Shown here: piece by piece, positions 1 through 11,300 of the stretch
Layout: each line of letters starts with the position of its first letter
How positions within the stretch are numbered: position 1 is the first letter of the stretch
NCBI GenBank assembly: GCA_013368325.1
Contig: JAACJK010000057.1
Location: 682,001 to 746,000 of the forward strand
Length of the DNA stretch: 64,000 nt
Source of the DNA: Ephemerocybe angulata
Lineage: Eukaryota; Basidiomycota; Agaricomycetes; Agaricales; Psathyrellaceae
Reading direction: 5' to 3'
Notes under the pieces: model-generated
Database searches by the model: none
What the model was told of the DNA's origin: nothing
Seen by the model: only the letters and a program-made list of their open reading frames with translations
Program-made: the position numbers and the translations under genes

Positions 1-327
1 CATAGAGTCAGCTGCATTGTGTAAGAGCTGCCTGTGTGTGGTCGATGCCTAACTACAGGCGAGCGCCGGGGCCGAGTGATGCTGGCCATGCAACTTCACC
101 CCTATCTTTGTGGGCGCTAATTCACAGACCTCATCCCCATCAAGACTAATCACAATATCGCCAAAAATCTGTCAACCGTCACATCAGACGAAAACTTGAC
201 GTGCCTTTCGCTTCTTGTACTTTGACCTCCACTACACATCCGGTGGACTTACCCATCCGCCCGCCTTGCGCAAGCCCTTAGCCCAACCTTAGCTTGAACC
301 GGACCCTCCTCGATCTGCATTCCGATC

Positions 328-2192
328 ATGGCCCCGCGCCTCAGCACCCGGCGCCCACTCGAAGGAAACGCAGTCGACTGGAAGCTCACTGCGCCTGAGA
401 TCGAGGTTCTCTCTTTCGTCCACGGGTACTGCGGCTGGGGGTGGAACAGATGGGCGAGCGACGTTACACAGTGGACAGAGCGGATCCCATTTCCTACGAC
501 TTTTCACCTCCTCGAGGTGGGAAGAACGTCAAGGGAGACGCTAAACATTCAGAAAAATATCCCTTTGAGAGTGGAAAGCCTCGAATCTCATCTGCGCGTA
601 CGATTATCTAGCTCTATCATCCCCCGAAAGTGCTCCTTCTGACATCGCTCTGGTGTGTAGGACGTGAGCAATGGCGGTTCGCAGGCTCCAATTCTCCGAG
701 TGCTGTGAGCGGCCTTTGAGTGAGTTTATTCACCTGAGCTAACCATGTGCTGCCCTCCAGCTGGCTTGTACAAGGGAAAGATCATGCCAAGCTCAATGTG
801 CCTAGCGCACCTGATGTTGTCGCATGGATGGGACAGAAGCTTGGGGTGTCCCCTCTATTCATGGATACTTTGTTTACCCAGCAACCCCCAATACCCCTCT
901 CAAAACTGTCAGAATGGCCACGGGGATACACTGCCCCAGGACTGGGAATAGACAAGCTGGGTATGTTCCTTCCAGCATTGAATGATATTGTTCTGATGCA
1001 CCTCTGTCGCCGATAAGCTGGTGTATACCGAGTGGCAAACGGGAACTGCGTCTGGTTTAGACACGAGTTCCCCCGCGAGCCCGACGGGGCACGTGTTAGC
1101 ACCTACGTCGTCTCAGGGAAATACGTGCATGCCGATTTGTTCTTAAATGAGCGTGTTCACTATGTTCATCATGCGATCCCAAGAAGGTCTGGGTTGACGG
1201 AGTTTATGGCGGTTGACCTCTTGCTCAACGATAACACAATGCTGGGAACGGATATCAACACGTATTACTCTGACCTTACGAAGAGTGTGAGTCAATACCC
1301 CCCTCACTGCTTCTAGGAACTGACTGTCTCTGGTCGGTGGTAGCTATCCTCCTTAGGAGATGCAAGCGAACAGATACCAGGCTTGGTTCCGATCGATCCG
1401 GACAGACGAAAGCATCTCTACACCAGCTTGAACAAGGCGTACAAGGCCTTAGGAGTCGTTGGCAGCCAATGTGACCTGCAGGTCGAAGTGGTTAAACTCT
1501 TGAAGCAGCTTGCCATAGCGTACTCTTACCTCTACTCAGAGGGGGCGGTCCAGGAGCAACGTCGGGTCCAAAAGCTGCACTCCGCGCTAGACAGCCTGGG
1601 CATGGCGACAAACCTCGTCCAATTGGATGTGACATCCCGTTTGCAGTACTTCTCAACCTTGATGAACCTCCACATGGGGACTCTCATGCAAATCGACAGC
1701 GCGACGAGCATGGAGATTGCGGATTCTTCGAAGAAGATTGCTGAAGAGACACGGAAAGACAGCGCGTCAATGACTACGTGCGTAGGCCTTAGTCGTACTA
1801 GCAAGCATCTGCAGTCTGATTCAAGTCTCTCAGGATCGCCGTCATGACCATGTTCTTCCTTCCAGGTACTCTGGTCGCGGTGAGAACCTTATTGCCCTGG
1901 CTTCAATGCATTTACTGACTCCTACCAGGGTGTATTCAGCACTCCCTTCTTTGGGAACGCAGCCGACGTTGAGAACATGGGTATTTCCTCCAAGTTCTGG
2001 TGGTTCTGGGCGTTCACCATCTCCCTCACCATACTTGTTGGGCTAGTCTGGATGTTCATCCAGTACAAAACCACAATCACCTGGAAAAACACGTCTCCAC
2101 GCCGCAAGGCAGTTGGCGAGAGCCTGCATACTGGTGCAGGCGACACGAGTAGTCGCAGCCGTGATCTAGAACTCTCGCGAGTTCGTGTGTGA
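328..2192 (+). CDS. CorA-like divalent-cation transporter family protein (N-terminal exons uncertain)
   Basis: The C-terminal half is clear. A helical, charged region is encoded from about 1383 to 1770. A first hydrophobic segment is then split over two small exons (core MTMFFLPGTLVA, about 1839-1880). The sequence continues from 1929 (GVFSTPFFGNAAD) into a second hydrophobic segment (FWAFTISLTILVGLVW) and a short basic tail ending at 2192. Two closely spaced C-terminal membrane segments after a long helical domain, with the motif FLPGTLVAGVFSTPFF, are typical of the CorA-like proteins abundant in filamentous fungi. The canonical GMN signature of true CorA Mg2+ channels is not seen. The ATG at 328 and the exons between 328 and 1316 are plausible, but I could not fix every splice site. 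The product is probably a membrane protein; its substrate is unknown. It is convergent with the hydrolase gene at 2297. Confidence 0.7.
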
Positions 2193-2296
2193 CAATGATA
2201 TACAAGAAGAACCCTGTACAAGCATAACTGTAGGACTACCTGTATTTCTCTTTTGCTCAAGAATCGTCAATAGACGACTTTACTCTGGATTGTGAT

Positions 2297-3716
2297 TCAT
2301 AGTTTTGGTTGCGGTACACCTGGCCCTTGAAGAATCTTGATAATCGCGACTGCCAACTCGTCTGGCTTTTCTTGGGGTACCTGGTAGACGCTATCAGTAG
2401 AACTCGAATGTAGAGAAGAGAGAATATCCACACCAAATGACCAACATTAGGCATCATACTTATAGAAGCAAAATTTCGGCCAGGAGCTGGGCCAACGAGA
2501 GCTGCATGGACGTGGGCAGGTCTACCATGCTACATGTCAACTTCTTCCCAGACAGAATACGATGGCCCCTTACATGTAGTCTTTGAGTTCCCCCAGGATT
2601 AGATGGATAGGTAGCTTCGACGATATCTGATCCAAGACCTCGACCGGGGCCACCGAGCCCTGGTCATCCGTGTACATGTTCTGACAGCGCTGATCAGGAA
2701 GGGAAGTGAATGACCAAAATGAGGTTAATTACGATTTCTTGCTGCTTGGTGCAAGCAAGGACAAAAGATGTCATGTCACCGTTACGATCGTCGGTCTTCT
2801 TTCTGTCATTCTGCGAGCCATCCGAGGCTTTAGGGACAAGTCCATGTTCCTAAGGTAGATCGGAATTAGCCGAGACCCAGGAAGAAATAGATATAAACCG
2901 ACGACGAAAGAATTGATGACTCTCTCATCCCATTTCCCTCTTGTTACCCCCTTCCATCGTCGTCCTCCGCATTTTTTATGCAGGGCGATCCGTGCGTCCT
3001 CCCGACTCGTCCATTTGTCTCGTCGCTTCCGTGCTTGTTCCACAAGACGATCACGCAATGGTTGCAAAGCCATGTCTCCGATCGAGCTGACCATTGGTTC
3101 GACTAGAATCAGCGAGGAGAAAGGGAAGGTAGGTCGAAATGTTTGAATCATCAAGCTAAGAGAAAAGGTGAGGTCATCGCGAAAAGTCGCGTATGGTAGG
3201 ACATACATGGTGTTCGCCCCCAGCGAGTGCCCAATCCCGACCAATTGCCTGTCATGAAAAGGTACAGGTGCCCTAGTCAGGAAGCGGTGAACTGCCTGTG
3301 AGTACCCCTCGCAGCCAACTGAAAGATAGGTCAGTGGACGCGATTGAATATTAAGACCTTGACTGACAATGGTTCGAATACGGAGGAACCTCGAAGAAGG
3401 CCGTGTTCAAAGCTGCAGATTCGCCGTGATTGGGGCACTCGATTGCCCAAGCTTCGCGAACCGCAACACCCGAGGTGTCTGCGAGGCTGAAGAGTGTCTC
3501 CAAGCACGCCTCCCACGTTTCCTTGTGAAAGCTGGAGGAGTGGAGCATAACCAGGGTAAGCCCATCGGTGTTCATGTCGTATTCTCCTCGTCCAATCCCC
3601 AAACCCTTTGTCCTGGGTCGATTCTCGCTCCTCCATTGATATTTGTTCGCAGTGATGAAAAGTGGATAAGTGCCGTCGGGGGGAAGAATCAACGTTTCGA
3701 CGCGGAGATGGGCCAT
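2297..3716 (-). CDS. alpha/beta hydrolase fold protein, 372 aa, seven exons
   Basis: Exons, read on the minus strand, are 3716-3368, 3318-3207, 3155-2903, 2849-2733, 2689-2574, 2521-2434 and 2380-2297. They sum to 1,119 nt (372 aa plus stop). The nucleophile elbow GHSLG places the catalytic serine near residue 148, and the probable catalytic histidine lies in VGHLVPQE near residue 344. The motifs EHGL and VLACTKQQE are those of fungal AB_hydrolase_1 proteins of the toxin-biosynthesis/peroxisomal lipase-like group. No signal peptide is evident, so it is probably intracellular. The substrate cannot be read from the sequence. The start at 3716 (MAHLRVETLILP) fits the family's usual N-terminus. 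One donor (GTCGGT after 2903) is weak, but the phase and the family motif SFV-EHGL support it. Confidence 0.85.
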
Positions 3717-5210
3717 GTGGTTAAGTGACTGGCGCTGGCAGTAAGCGCCGAATATTAGTCAGAAAGACTTGCAAGATGCCTATCAATCTTTCACAGTCCG
3801 CGATGGTCTCCTCGTCAGTGGTGTGGAAGGAAGTCGGTGCCAAAGAAGCGGTCGAATTCGATGACCGTTGACGGTGCTGGTTTTTGAGTGACCAGCACGA
3901 GGCAGAGAGTGCAACAGCTCCAGGCTTCTCGGGATTCGGACTGGATAGTCAAAGGGCTGGTGACCGGCTGACCTAAGGTCTAGAGCATGACGAGGAGCCT
4001 GGAAGAAGACTTTAAACTGAGCGATGGTCACATTACTGGGACAAGAAGCGTGAGATTTTGTCAAAGCCAAGGCCAAACACTGACAGCCAACGAGAGCCGA
4101 TGTGGTTTGGACATGTCATCATTGGTCGAGGTGTCAACTTATTGCAAGCATCTCTTGGTTTTTGCTTACCACGTCCTTGCATTTTCAGCCTTTGGAAGAA
4201 GCATGGAGGCTCTCGGGGAAGGAAGTAGCACCAGGGAACCTAGGAAGGGACCAGGGAGTCTACAGAGGCACAGGCAATTCGCATTGACAGGTGCATCTGG
4301 GCTTCTTCCTCAGGGAACAACTTCTTTCTCGCATCTCTCCTCCCGTCCAGCGCGAGACTACAGAGTCATGGATGCTCCAGTCAGAACTCCCAGGACGGGT
4401 CATGAGAATTTGACGAGCGGTACCCCGCGGGCGGCGGGGGGAAGGACGTTCACTTACCGTAAGCGCGAGATTTCTATCCTTGGGTTATTCGTGAACCTGC
4501 TAAAAAGTACGTTACAGCGCTATTTCTTCCAGAATAGTTTGAGAACGCTCGTCTCGGCGGCTAACCAGGAATCCACCTGCTGGGCCTCATGGAATGTTTC
4601 CTCATCCCTAGAGCTTGAAACGGCGCTCAGACTGTGCGTCCGTACCTCGACTCCCTTCCAAGGTGGCCCGCAACTGCCCTGAATCTGCGCATGGATGGCG
4701 TCGCCCCGTTTACAAGGTCGAAATGACGACGATATCAACTGCAGTTTCGAAGCATGTCTCCGAATTTGAATTATTGACTCTATCATTACATACCCAAGGA
4801 AGACTCGAAAGCTTTCAAGAAGCTTTAGAGACCTAACCGGATCATCTCAGCGCTCGGCCACATCCTCTATGACTGCTTCCTCCTGCACAAAACTATCATA
4901 AAGCCACTTCATCAGTCCTTCAGCGTCTTCTACTGCGCATCTCAACGCGGTCGGGCTCACCCATTCAGCGAACGCCGTACAACAACCGCCCCAAACCATA
5001 CTCCCCGCTCATCCCTGACTCTAAACACAGTCACGTCGGGAAATCGTAACGGCAAGACGTGGTTCTTTCCCTGATGGTGGGACCGACGAGTCGATCTTTC
5101 CCTTGGGAGTATTCTGGAACCTGCCTAACTGGAAACGCTAATTATGTCCTCCCCGAGTCACTAGCGCGCTGGGCGGGGTTGACTGGCCGAGACCTAGGTG
5201 CACCCGAGCG
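3717..5210. other. about 1.5 kb without a recognised gene
   Basis: This stretch lies between two divergent promoters, that of the hydrolase (-) and that of the LysM gene (+). It contains short open frames on both strands (for example about 3987-4682 on +), but none shows a recognisable domain, sensible splicing or a biased composition. A GC-rich block (CCGCGGGCGGCGGGG, about 4423-4440) is the only compositional oddity. I see upstream regulatory sequence and nothing more. Confidence 0.4.
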
Positions 5211-5211
5211 G

Positions 5212-5219
5212 TATAAAAG
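5212..5219 (+). promoter_or_regulatory. TATA box of the LysM gene
   Basis: TATAAAAG lies about 100 bases upstream of the ATG at 5312, in a region of otherwise mixed composition. Position and sequence match a strong class II core promoter. This fits a gene expected to be highly induced. Confidence 0.7.
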
Positions 5220-5311
5220 GCTGGCCAAAGTCTCTGCAGAAACCCAAGCTCTTCAGAGTCTTGAACAACTTCGCTCCTCGCACAGAATCCTCAGCTCCCT
5301 TTCAACCAACA

Positions 5312-5841
5312 ATGGTCTCTGCTGCTCTTCGTCTCTCCGTGCTCGTCACCGCGGCCGTGTCCGTCCTGGCTGCCCCCGCACCCATCCCGGGGTGCTTGAA
5401 AGAGTACACTGTTCAGGCGGGTGACTGGTGCGACAAGATCTCTCAGTTTGAGGGTATCCCGACGTGAGTAGCGATAAGCCTGGATGTGTCGATGGGAACG
5501 GCAGAAAGCTGACTGTCAATTCTAATGCAGGTATCAGCTGGCGAAAGTTAACGAAGGTATCATCGACGAGGGATGCACGAACATCTTCCCTGGCCAGGTT
5601 TGTTATTCTCACAATCTTGTTATATTTATACGGATACTTACCACCCCAATCTCAGGTCATCTGTCTTGCGAAGGAGGGCCTTGACTGCCACCTGATTTCG
5701 CAGGTTGACCACGACAATACCTGCGCAGACATCGTGGCGGCCACCGGGGTCACCCTTGAAAAGCTCCTGCAGAACAACCCCAACATCGATGCCGAGTGCA
5801 CCAACATTTACGAGGGCGAGGTTCTTTGCGTCGAGCCTTGA
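5312..5841 (+). CDS. small secreted protein with two LysM domains, 134 aa
   Basis: Exons are 5312-5463, 5531-5597 and 5656-5841. The product has a signal peptide (about residues 1-20, hydrophobic core LRLSVLVTAAVSVLA). Two LysM motifs follow: one starting EYTVQAGDWCDKIS with its asparagine/CTNIFPGQ end, and a second (about residues 84-131) containing NTCADI, NNPNID and CTNIYEGE. LysM domains bind N-acetylglucosamine polymers such as chitin. Short secreted LysM proteins without a catalytic domain act in fungi as cell-wall binding proteins or as effectors that mask chitin. Which role applies here is not visible. Cysteines are paired between the repeats, as in other fungal LysM proteins. Introns are 67 and 58 nt with normal borders. 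Strong TATA box upstream. Confidence 0.92.
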
Positions 5842-6267
5842 AGGGGTCCTGATTGTGCCTGCGGTGGATGGAATATTGTACATTATTGCGTAGAGGGGGG
5901 TGTTAAAGAATACAGTGAGGGCTGGAAATGGCTAGAAGCGACATGAAAGCAAACTCGATGTGCAATAAAAATAGGTAAAAGTACAGAGAATTCCGAGTAG
6001 AGAACAATATGCAAGGAAACAGAACGCATGCACAGCACGATAGCGATTTACAGGGATGATATGAAACCAGTGAAAATGCTAATGTTGAGAGAAATATGCA
6101 TAAGAGACGGGTATGAAATCATGGATTGGACATATGCTGGGCCAAGCCGGGGTCATAAACGTTAATACCTAGCGCCCTGTCAGCCTCCACACATACAAAA
6201 ACAACGGCAAACCCACCTTGATTCGTCATTGCACCACTACCCTGCAGAGACGACCCTAAACCGCACC

Positions 6268-7833
6268 TCAGTGACCCTCCCCAAGCTCATATCGAAACCC
6301 ACGCCCACCTTGCAGCGACTCCATGACCACCCCCTCTCCCTGTGCATGCTCCGCGCCCTCCGCCTCCCCTCCCTCCGCATTCTGATAATGAAAATCAATC
6401 GTCAACGCCGACGCCCCCGAGGGAACAAGCTTGGCGGTACTTGCAGATGCAGTCCCGCCCGCGCTCCCCGTCGTCGCGCTCTGCGGCTTCCCCGCCGGCC
6501 GCCCCTCGACCCGGCGCACGAACTCGCCCCAGCAAGCGCGCTGGTCCGTCCCGAGCACCTCGAACTGCTGCCGCAGCGTCCGGTCCGCCTTCTTCCAGAT
6601 CGCACGGTGCCGGCACACCGTGCTCTTGACGTACCGCAGCCCGAAGATGCGCTCGAACGCGACGCGCTGCGTCATGTTGTCCCCCGCGGGCGACGTCGCG
6701 ATCAGCTGGTCCATCGCGTTGAACCCCACAGTCAGCTCGTACACCGTGTAGTCGTTGGGCCAGCGCTTGAGCGGCGGGTGGGGTGGGTAGTGCACTGGAA
6801 CGGGGTGCTGAGGAACATCCTTGTCGGATGTAGTAGCATAGGGAGAAGGAATACCAGTTCCTGGAGTGGCTGCAGGGGAAGCATAGTAGTTCTGTTGTTG
6901 TTGTTGTTGTTGCTGCTGCTGCTGCTGCTGATGTTGTTGTTGCTGCTGCTGCTGCTGCTGCTGAGGCTGTTGCTGTGTGCGATAGATATAATTAGACTCA
7001 TCCTGGGAAGTTGACGATGGTAGGGTTTGGGAAGTGCTGGGTGGGGTGGGGAGACTGACGGGAACCGAAGTGGACGTAGGGGGCTGGACAACCTTGTCCC
7101 CCGTGTTGTCAATGTAATAACTGCTCGAAACATGGATCTTGTTGGGATGTGAGGACTCAAGAGCGTCCGACGCATATCGCTTCAGGTTGGGTGTGGAGAC
7201 GGGTTCCAAACCCTGCGGAGTATGGGGCTTTATATATCCTCCACGCTGCAAACCGACTTCATCTCGAAGGCCAGCGCAGTCGTCCTCAGATAAACCTTCA
7301 AAGAGCGACTTGCGCATCCGGTAGAGCAGCCGTTGCTGTGATTCGACGACGCGCACGGAGTTGATGGTGTGTTGCTCCCATTGCGACGAGCTGGGGTTGT
7401 AAGTGTCAAGATACGAGTTGGAGGAGAGACCGAGGTCGTTGATAAGGCTGCTCAGCCGCGAGAGCTGGAAGTACGGAAATGACGGGATCATCTGCTGCAG
7501 ACGAATCGGCTCCGTTTTGGCCTGCCCGATGTCAAAGCGTCAGTGGGCTACAATGGTCGGCAGATCAGCGACGATCTCACCTTGTACCAGAAGATGATAG
7601 TAACCGACTTCTTGAATTCGTCGGCCTGCCTGTCCCGCTCCTAACGCCATCAAGGTTAGCCTCCATTCAACCTATCGAGACATGAAAGGACGTACCTGTT
7701 CTGCCGTGTTCGCAGTCTTGCGTGAGTTAGGGGACGATGAAGCCACGGGTGGCGGAATCGTTGCCGCCGTCAACGAGCTGACATAGGTGCCAGTTCCCTC
7801 ACCCGGTCGGCGCTCGATCCCGTTCACGTCCAT
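6268..7833 (-). CDS. polyglutamine-containing protein of unknown function, 483 aa
   Basis: Exons on the minus strand are 7833-7696, 7640-7581 and 7521-6268 (1,452 nt). The N-terminal region has a conserved-looking segment (FKKSVTIIFWYK, then a helical stretch with SFPYFQLSRLSSLINDL). A serine/threonine/proline-rich linker follows, then a polyglutamine tract near residues 250-276. A basic C-terminal globular block follows (WPNDYTVYELTVGFNAMDQL, later YVKSTVCRHRAIWKKADR and ACWGEFVRRVEGR). I do not recognise the family. The composition (polyQ, S/P-rich linkers, basic block) suggests a nuclear regulatory protein, which is inference. The next gene downstream, the LysM gene, is convergent. The end of the protein could still hide a small intron. 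Confidence 0.8.
6892..6972. repeat. CAG/CAA trinucleotide repeat (polyQ tract)
   Basis: This is an imperfect run of CTG/TTG triplets on the + strand, broken by a single ATG. On the minus strand it reads as CAG/CAA codons for glutamine with one histidine, inside the coding exon of the 483-aa protein. Such tracts are length-polymorphic. Confidence 0.9.
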
Positions 7834-8380
7834 GCTTTAGCGTGTCTCGCTAATGTCGTACGTACAGCGCTGAACGTGCTCGCTGTGTCTGCACCACGCG
7901 ATTACAGCGATAAGGATTAATTTTGAGCACATCGTGGTCAAGAAGGAGAAGAGAGAGCTCACTGTGGGTAGACGATGTGAAGCGATGTTCGCTAAGACGG
8001 GCGGTCTCTGGTACGGGGTCGAGGACGATGGGAGTCAGGGAAGAGGACCGTCAATTGTCGGCTGAACCCTGAGACTTTGCAGTGCATGGACGATGCCACG
8101 AGGCAACGGACCATGCCAAACCCGGGCCGTGGACTTACATGGTCCGTGCGTCACCATATAATTAAGGACTAGGATAGGTAGCATGGGACATGGGAATGCG
8201 AGGTATATATGTACAGGTGCAAGATCTAGAATGCAGGGATCCAACCGGGTATAGTCCCAAGACCAAATGTACAAGTGAAAGCAGGAAAGCGTGGAAGATG
8301 CGACGATAGAGAGAAAGAAGGGAATAAGACAGAAGTAGAAACATCGATAGATGGATGCAAACATTGAGGGGACCAATCGA

Positions 8381-11300
8381 TTAGCTCTGAGGCAGCCGGG
8401 CCTTCATTTCGTTCAGCTTGGTTGGGGAAAGCTTGAGCATCTCGGCGCACGCAACAGGATGGTCCTCCTGAGCATGTTTGAACAGCACATCATGGGCCGT
8501 TTTCTTATCAAATACCGCCCGCGGCATCTTAGAATCTTTGGGCATCGTCCTGTATCGATAGGTTAGTCCTATTTATAATTAGCATGAAGGATAGATTTGT
8601 AGCACTCACATGCAGAGACGGCACCTCCATCTTGCCCCGCTATCCACGTATAACAGAGGCCAGTGCTTGATACCCAACCTTGCAGGCGGAGAGGGTTCAG
8701 GAGGGGCAAGATTCAGAGGTTCCGCTTTGACAGGCGGTTGTTTCGGAGGTGGTGCCGTAGCCCAGGGTTTACTAACGGCAGGCGGTTGTGCAGGAGGCGG
8801 CCTCGTAGCCACTGGACCATGGCTTGGAGCGTTGATATAATCATCTGAGCGACGATAAAACCGACCTGGATCATCCACTGGAATACTCTCGTTCGATCTG
8901 GACATAGGGGTCCATTGGGCAGGAGAAAGGGTTGATGGACCACCGGGTCCATTCCTGACAGACGGATTGCTAACTGAGGCGGGCTGCTGACCTAGGCGCG
9001 ATGTAGCACCCCATTGCGCGGGAGAAAGTGTTGCGGGTGAGGTGGTTTGTTGCTGACGGGGAACAGAGACGTTTATGGGAGCAGGCGGCTGAGCAGAACG
9101 AGGCGCCGGGGACCACTGTGCAGGATTGAGCCTCGGGACAGCGGCAGGCGAACTTTGATTGTTCCCAGGTGCAGGGGGTTGAGACGGCCTGTAGGCGGTT
9201 GAGGGCCACTGAGCAGGAGAGAGTGTTGCCGGGCTCGCAGGAGAGGCTTCTTGCCGAGGTTTTTGTCCTCCCTGCCGGATGGAATTACCAGACCATTGTG
9301 CGGGGTTCAATCTTGAAACAGCCTCCGTACGTCCAGGTCCTGGGTTCGAGTCGCTCAGTGCAAGTGGAGGTGGCTGGGCCGGACGAGGGGGCGCACAGGG
9401 CTGGCCTCCCAGCGGCCCAGGTGCACGACTGGTCCCTGGACGTGGAACCGTGGAACGGGATGCGACTGAAGAGTACACGGGTGCCATAGACGTGGACGTG
9501 CTGGTCGCTGGGGGCATCTGCACATCGACGGGTATGGACTGATCGACGGCAGGGCCAGGCTGCGGCAGGGAGACTGACGCAGGGTGCGATGGGACGCTGG
9601 TGGGTGCCACCGATGGGTTTAATTGTGGGGGACCAGAGACAGGTGCGGTGCTCGATGAGGCGTGAGTCGCGGAAGTCTGTAGACGTGATGAATGGGATGG
9701 TCCCGGAACCGATGAAGATGTCGGTTGACGCGGACGTTGGGTCTCCGGCTGGGGGACTGGAGTAGACGAAGGGGCCGATGGTGCATTCGATGCTGACGAT
9801 GGTGGTGTGTTTCGTCCTGTGCCTCCGGGGGGTGGCACTGTTACAGACGTTGCCCTCTCCCCCTCGCCGCCAATCGCAAGCCTTTCAGCTACCTCTCCTA
9901 CCTCCTCAACCTCGCCTTCTTCCCGCTCATCATCACTGCTCATTAACATGTCCTCATCCTCTTCTACCTTGACTAGGGCGTCCTGAAGCTCCATCTCTAG
10001 GTTCATCTCGCACTGCATCTCATCTTCCTCTCCCTCCTCGACATCGCTCGTCGGGATATCGCTCATGCGGGTTTCATCGTCAGCGGGCGGGGACGAACTT
10101 CGGGGAACTCCCTCAGACGGTTCGTCCTCGAGTTCCAGGTCCGGAGGCGGTGAGGACGCGTCAGCTGCTCCTCTCTGCTCTTCACCTCCTCTGTCCACCC
10201 CTTTTTCCAATTGCCCTCTATTATCCACAGGCACATGGGTCGTTCCAGGTCCTGCGGCTTCCATAGTCACACTCACGCTCCGCGCCGTGCCCTGATCCTC
10301 ACTTAACCGCCTCACAGGCGCAGGCTCGCCCTCCTCCGGCCTAGCCGCGTCAAGGCCCAGATACACAGCCCTTGACCGCTTCATCCCGACTTCGCTAGTC
10401 TCGCCTGCACCTGCATCTCCATTTACACCGGTCCTTCGTTCGCTTCCACTTTCATTGAGACTGCCATTGAAATTGCCATTTCCTGTAGACCGTGCGTGGA
10501 CGTCTTCTGTCAGAGGCCCAGCACGAGAACGAGCGAGTCCATTACCGGCGATATTAGACGGTGCAGGGGCAGGTACGTCAACGGAGGCGGAGGTCAGAGT
10601 CTGAGCCCCAGGCGTCCGGATGTGGACCTTGCCACTCCCCGGGGGACCGACCTGTCCCACGCTCGGGCGCGGAAGGTTAGCGGATGCCGGTGGTGTCGGG
10701 AGGTGCGCCATCGGTGACTGTGACTGCCGGCGCCCGATTGGTGTCACCGACGTGAGGAGCATTGGCGAGTCGGGGACATGTGCTGTTGCTGTCAGTTGGG
10801 TACTTCCAGGAGGTGCGGTTGAATCTGCAGTAGCAACGGCAGTTTCTGGGAGTGCTGCTGACGCTGAAATTGGGCTAACAGACGAGCCCGCCAGTGCTGA
10901 GCCCTGAGCGAGTGCGAGTTGGATTGCGTCGGCTGGTAGGGCCTCCCGGAGCGGTGAACCGATAATGGGTTCAGTAGGGATGGGAGCCAGTGCCATATCG
11001 TTTGATTCAGAGGGTCTGCGCGAACGCGAGTTTGAAGAGGGGTGCACAACTTCTGAGTGTTTAGGCGGGGGTGTGCCGACGACGGTCGAGGTCTCGCGGC
11101 TGGGGGGGCCAGTGGACCGCCGTGGAATAGGCGTGACATTGCATCCGGCTAGCTGAAGCTAAGGAAACAGTTGGTTGTCAGTATCTGCATTCGAAAATGC
11201 AATGTGCGCAGGTTAGAAATAAGGCTTTGAAGTACGCACACTAGCCTGCAGTTTTCCCATTACGTCCGTTAACTTAGCCTCAGCATTCTCCCTCGCTGCC

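Noticed and set aside
3987..4682. 231-codon + strand frame between the hydrolase and LysM genes
   Set aside because: No recognisable domain, no good start context, and composition like the surrounding noncoding DNA.
6229..7014. 261-codon + strand frame ending in a polyleucine run
   Set aside because: It is the antisense reading of the CAG/CAA polyglutamine exon of the minus strand gene.
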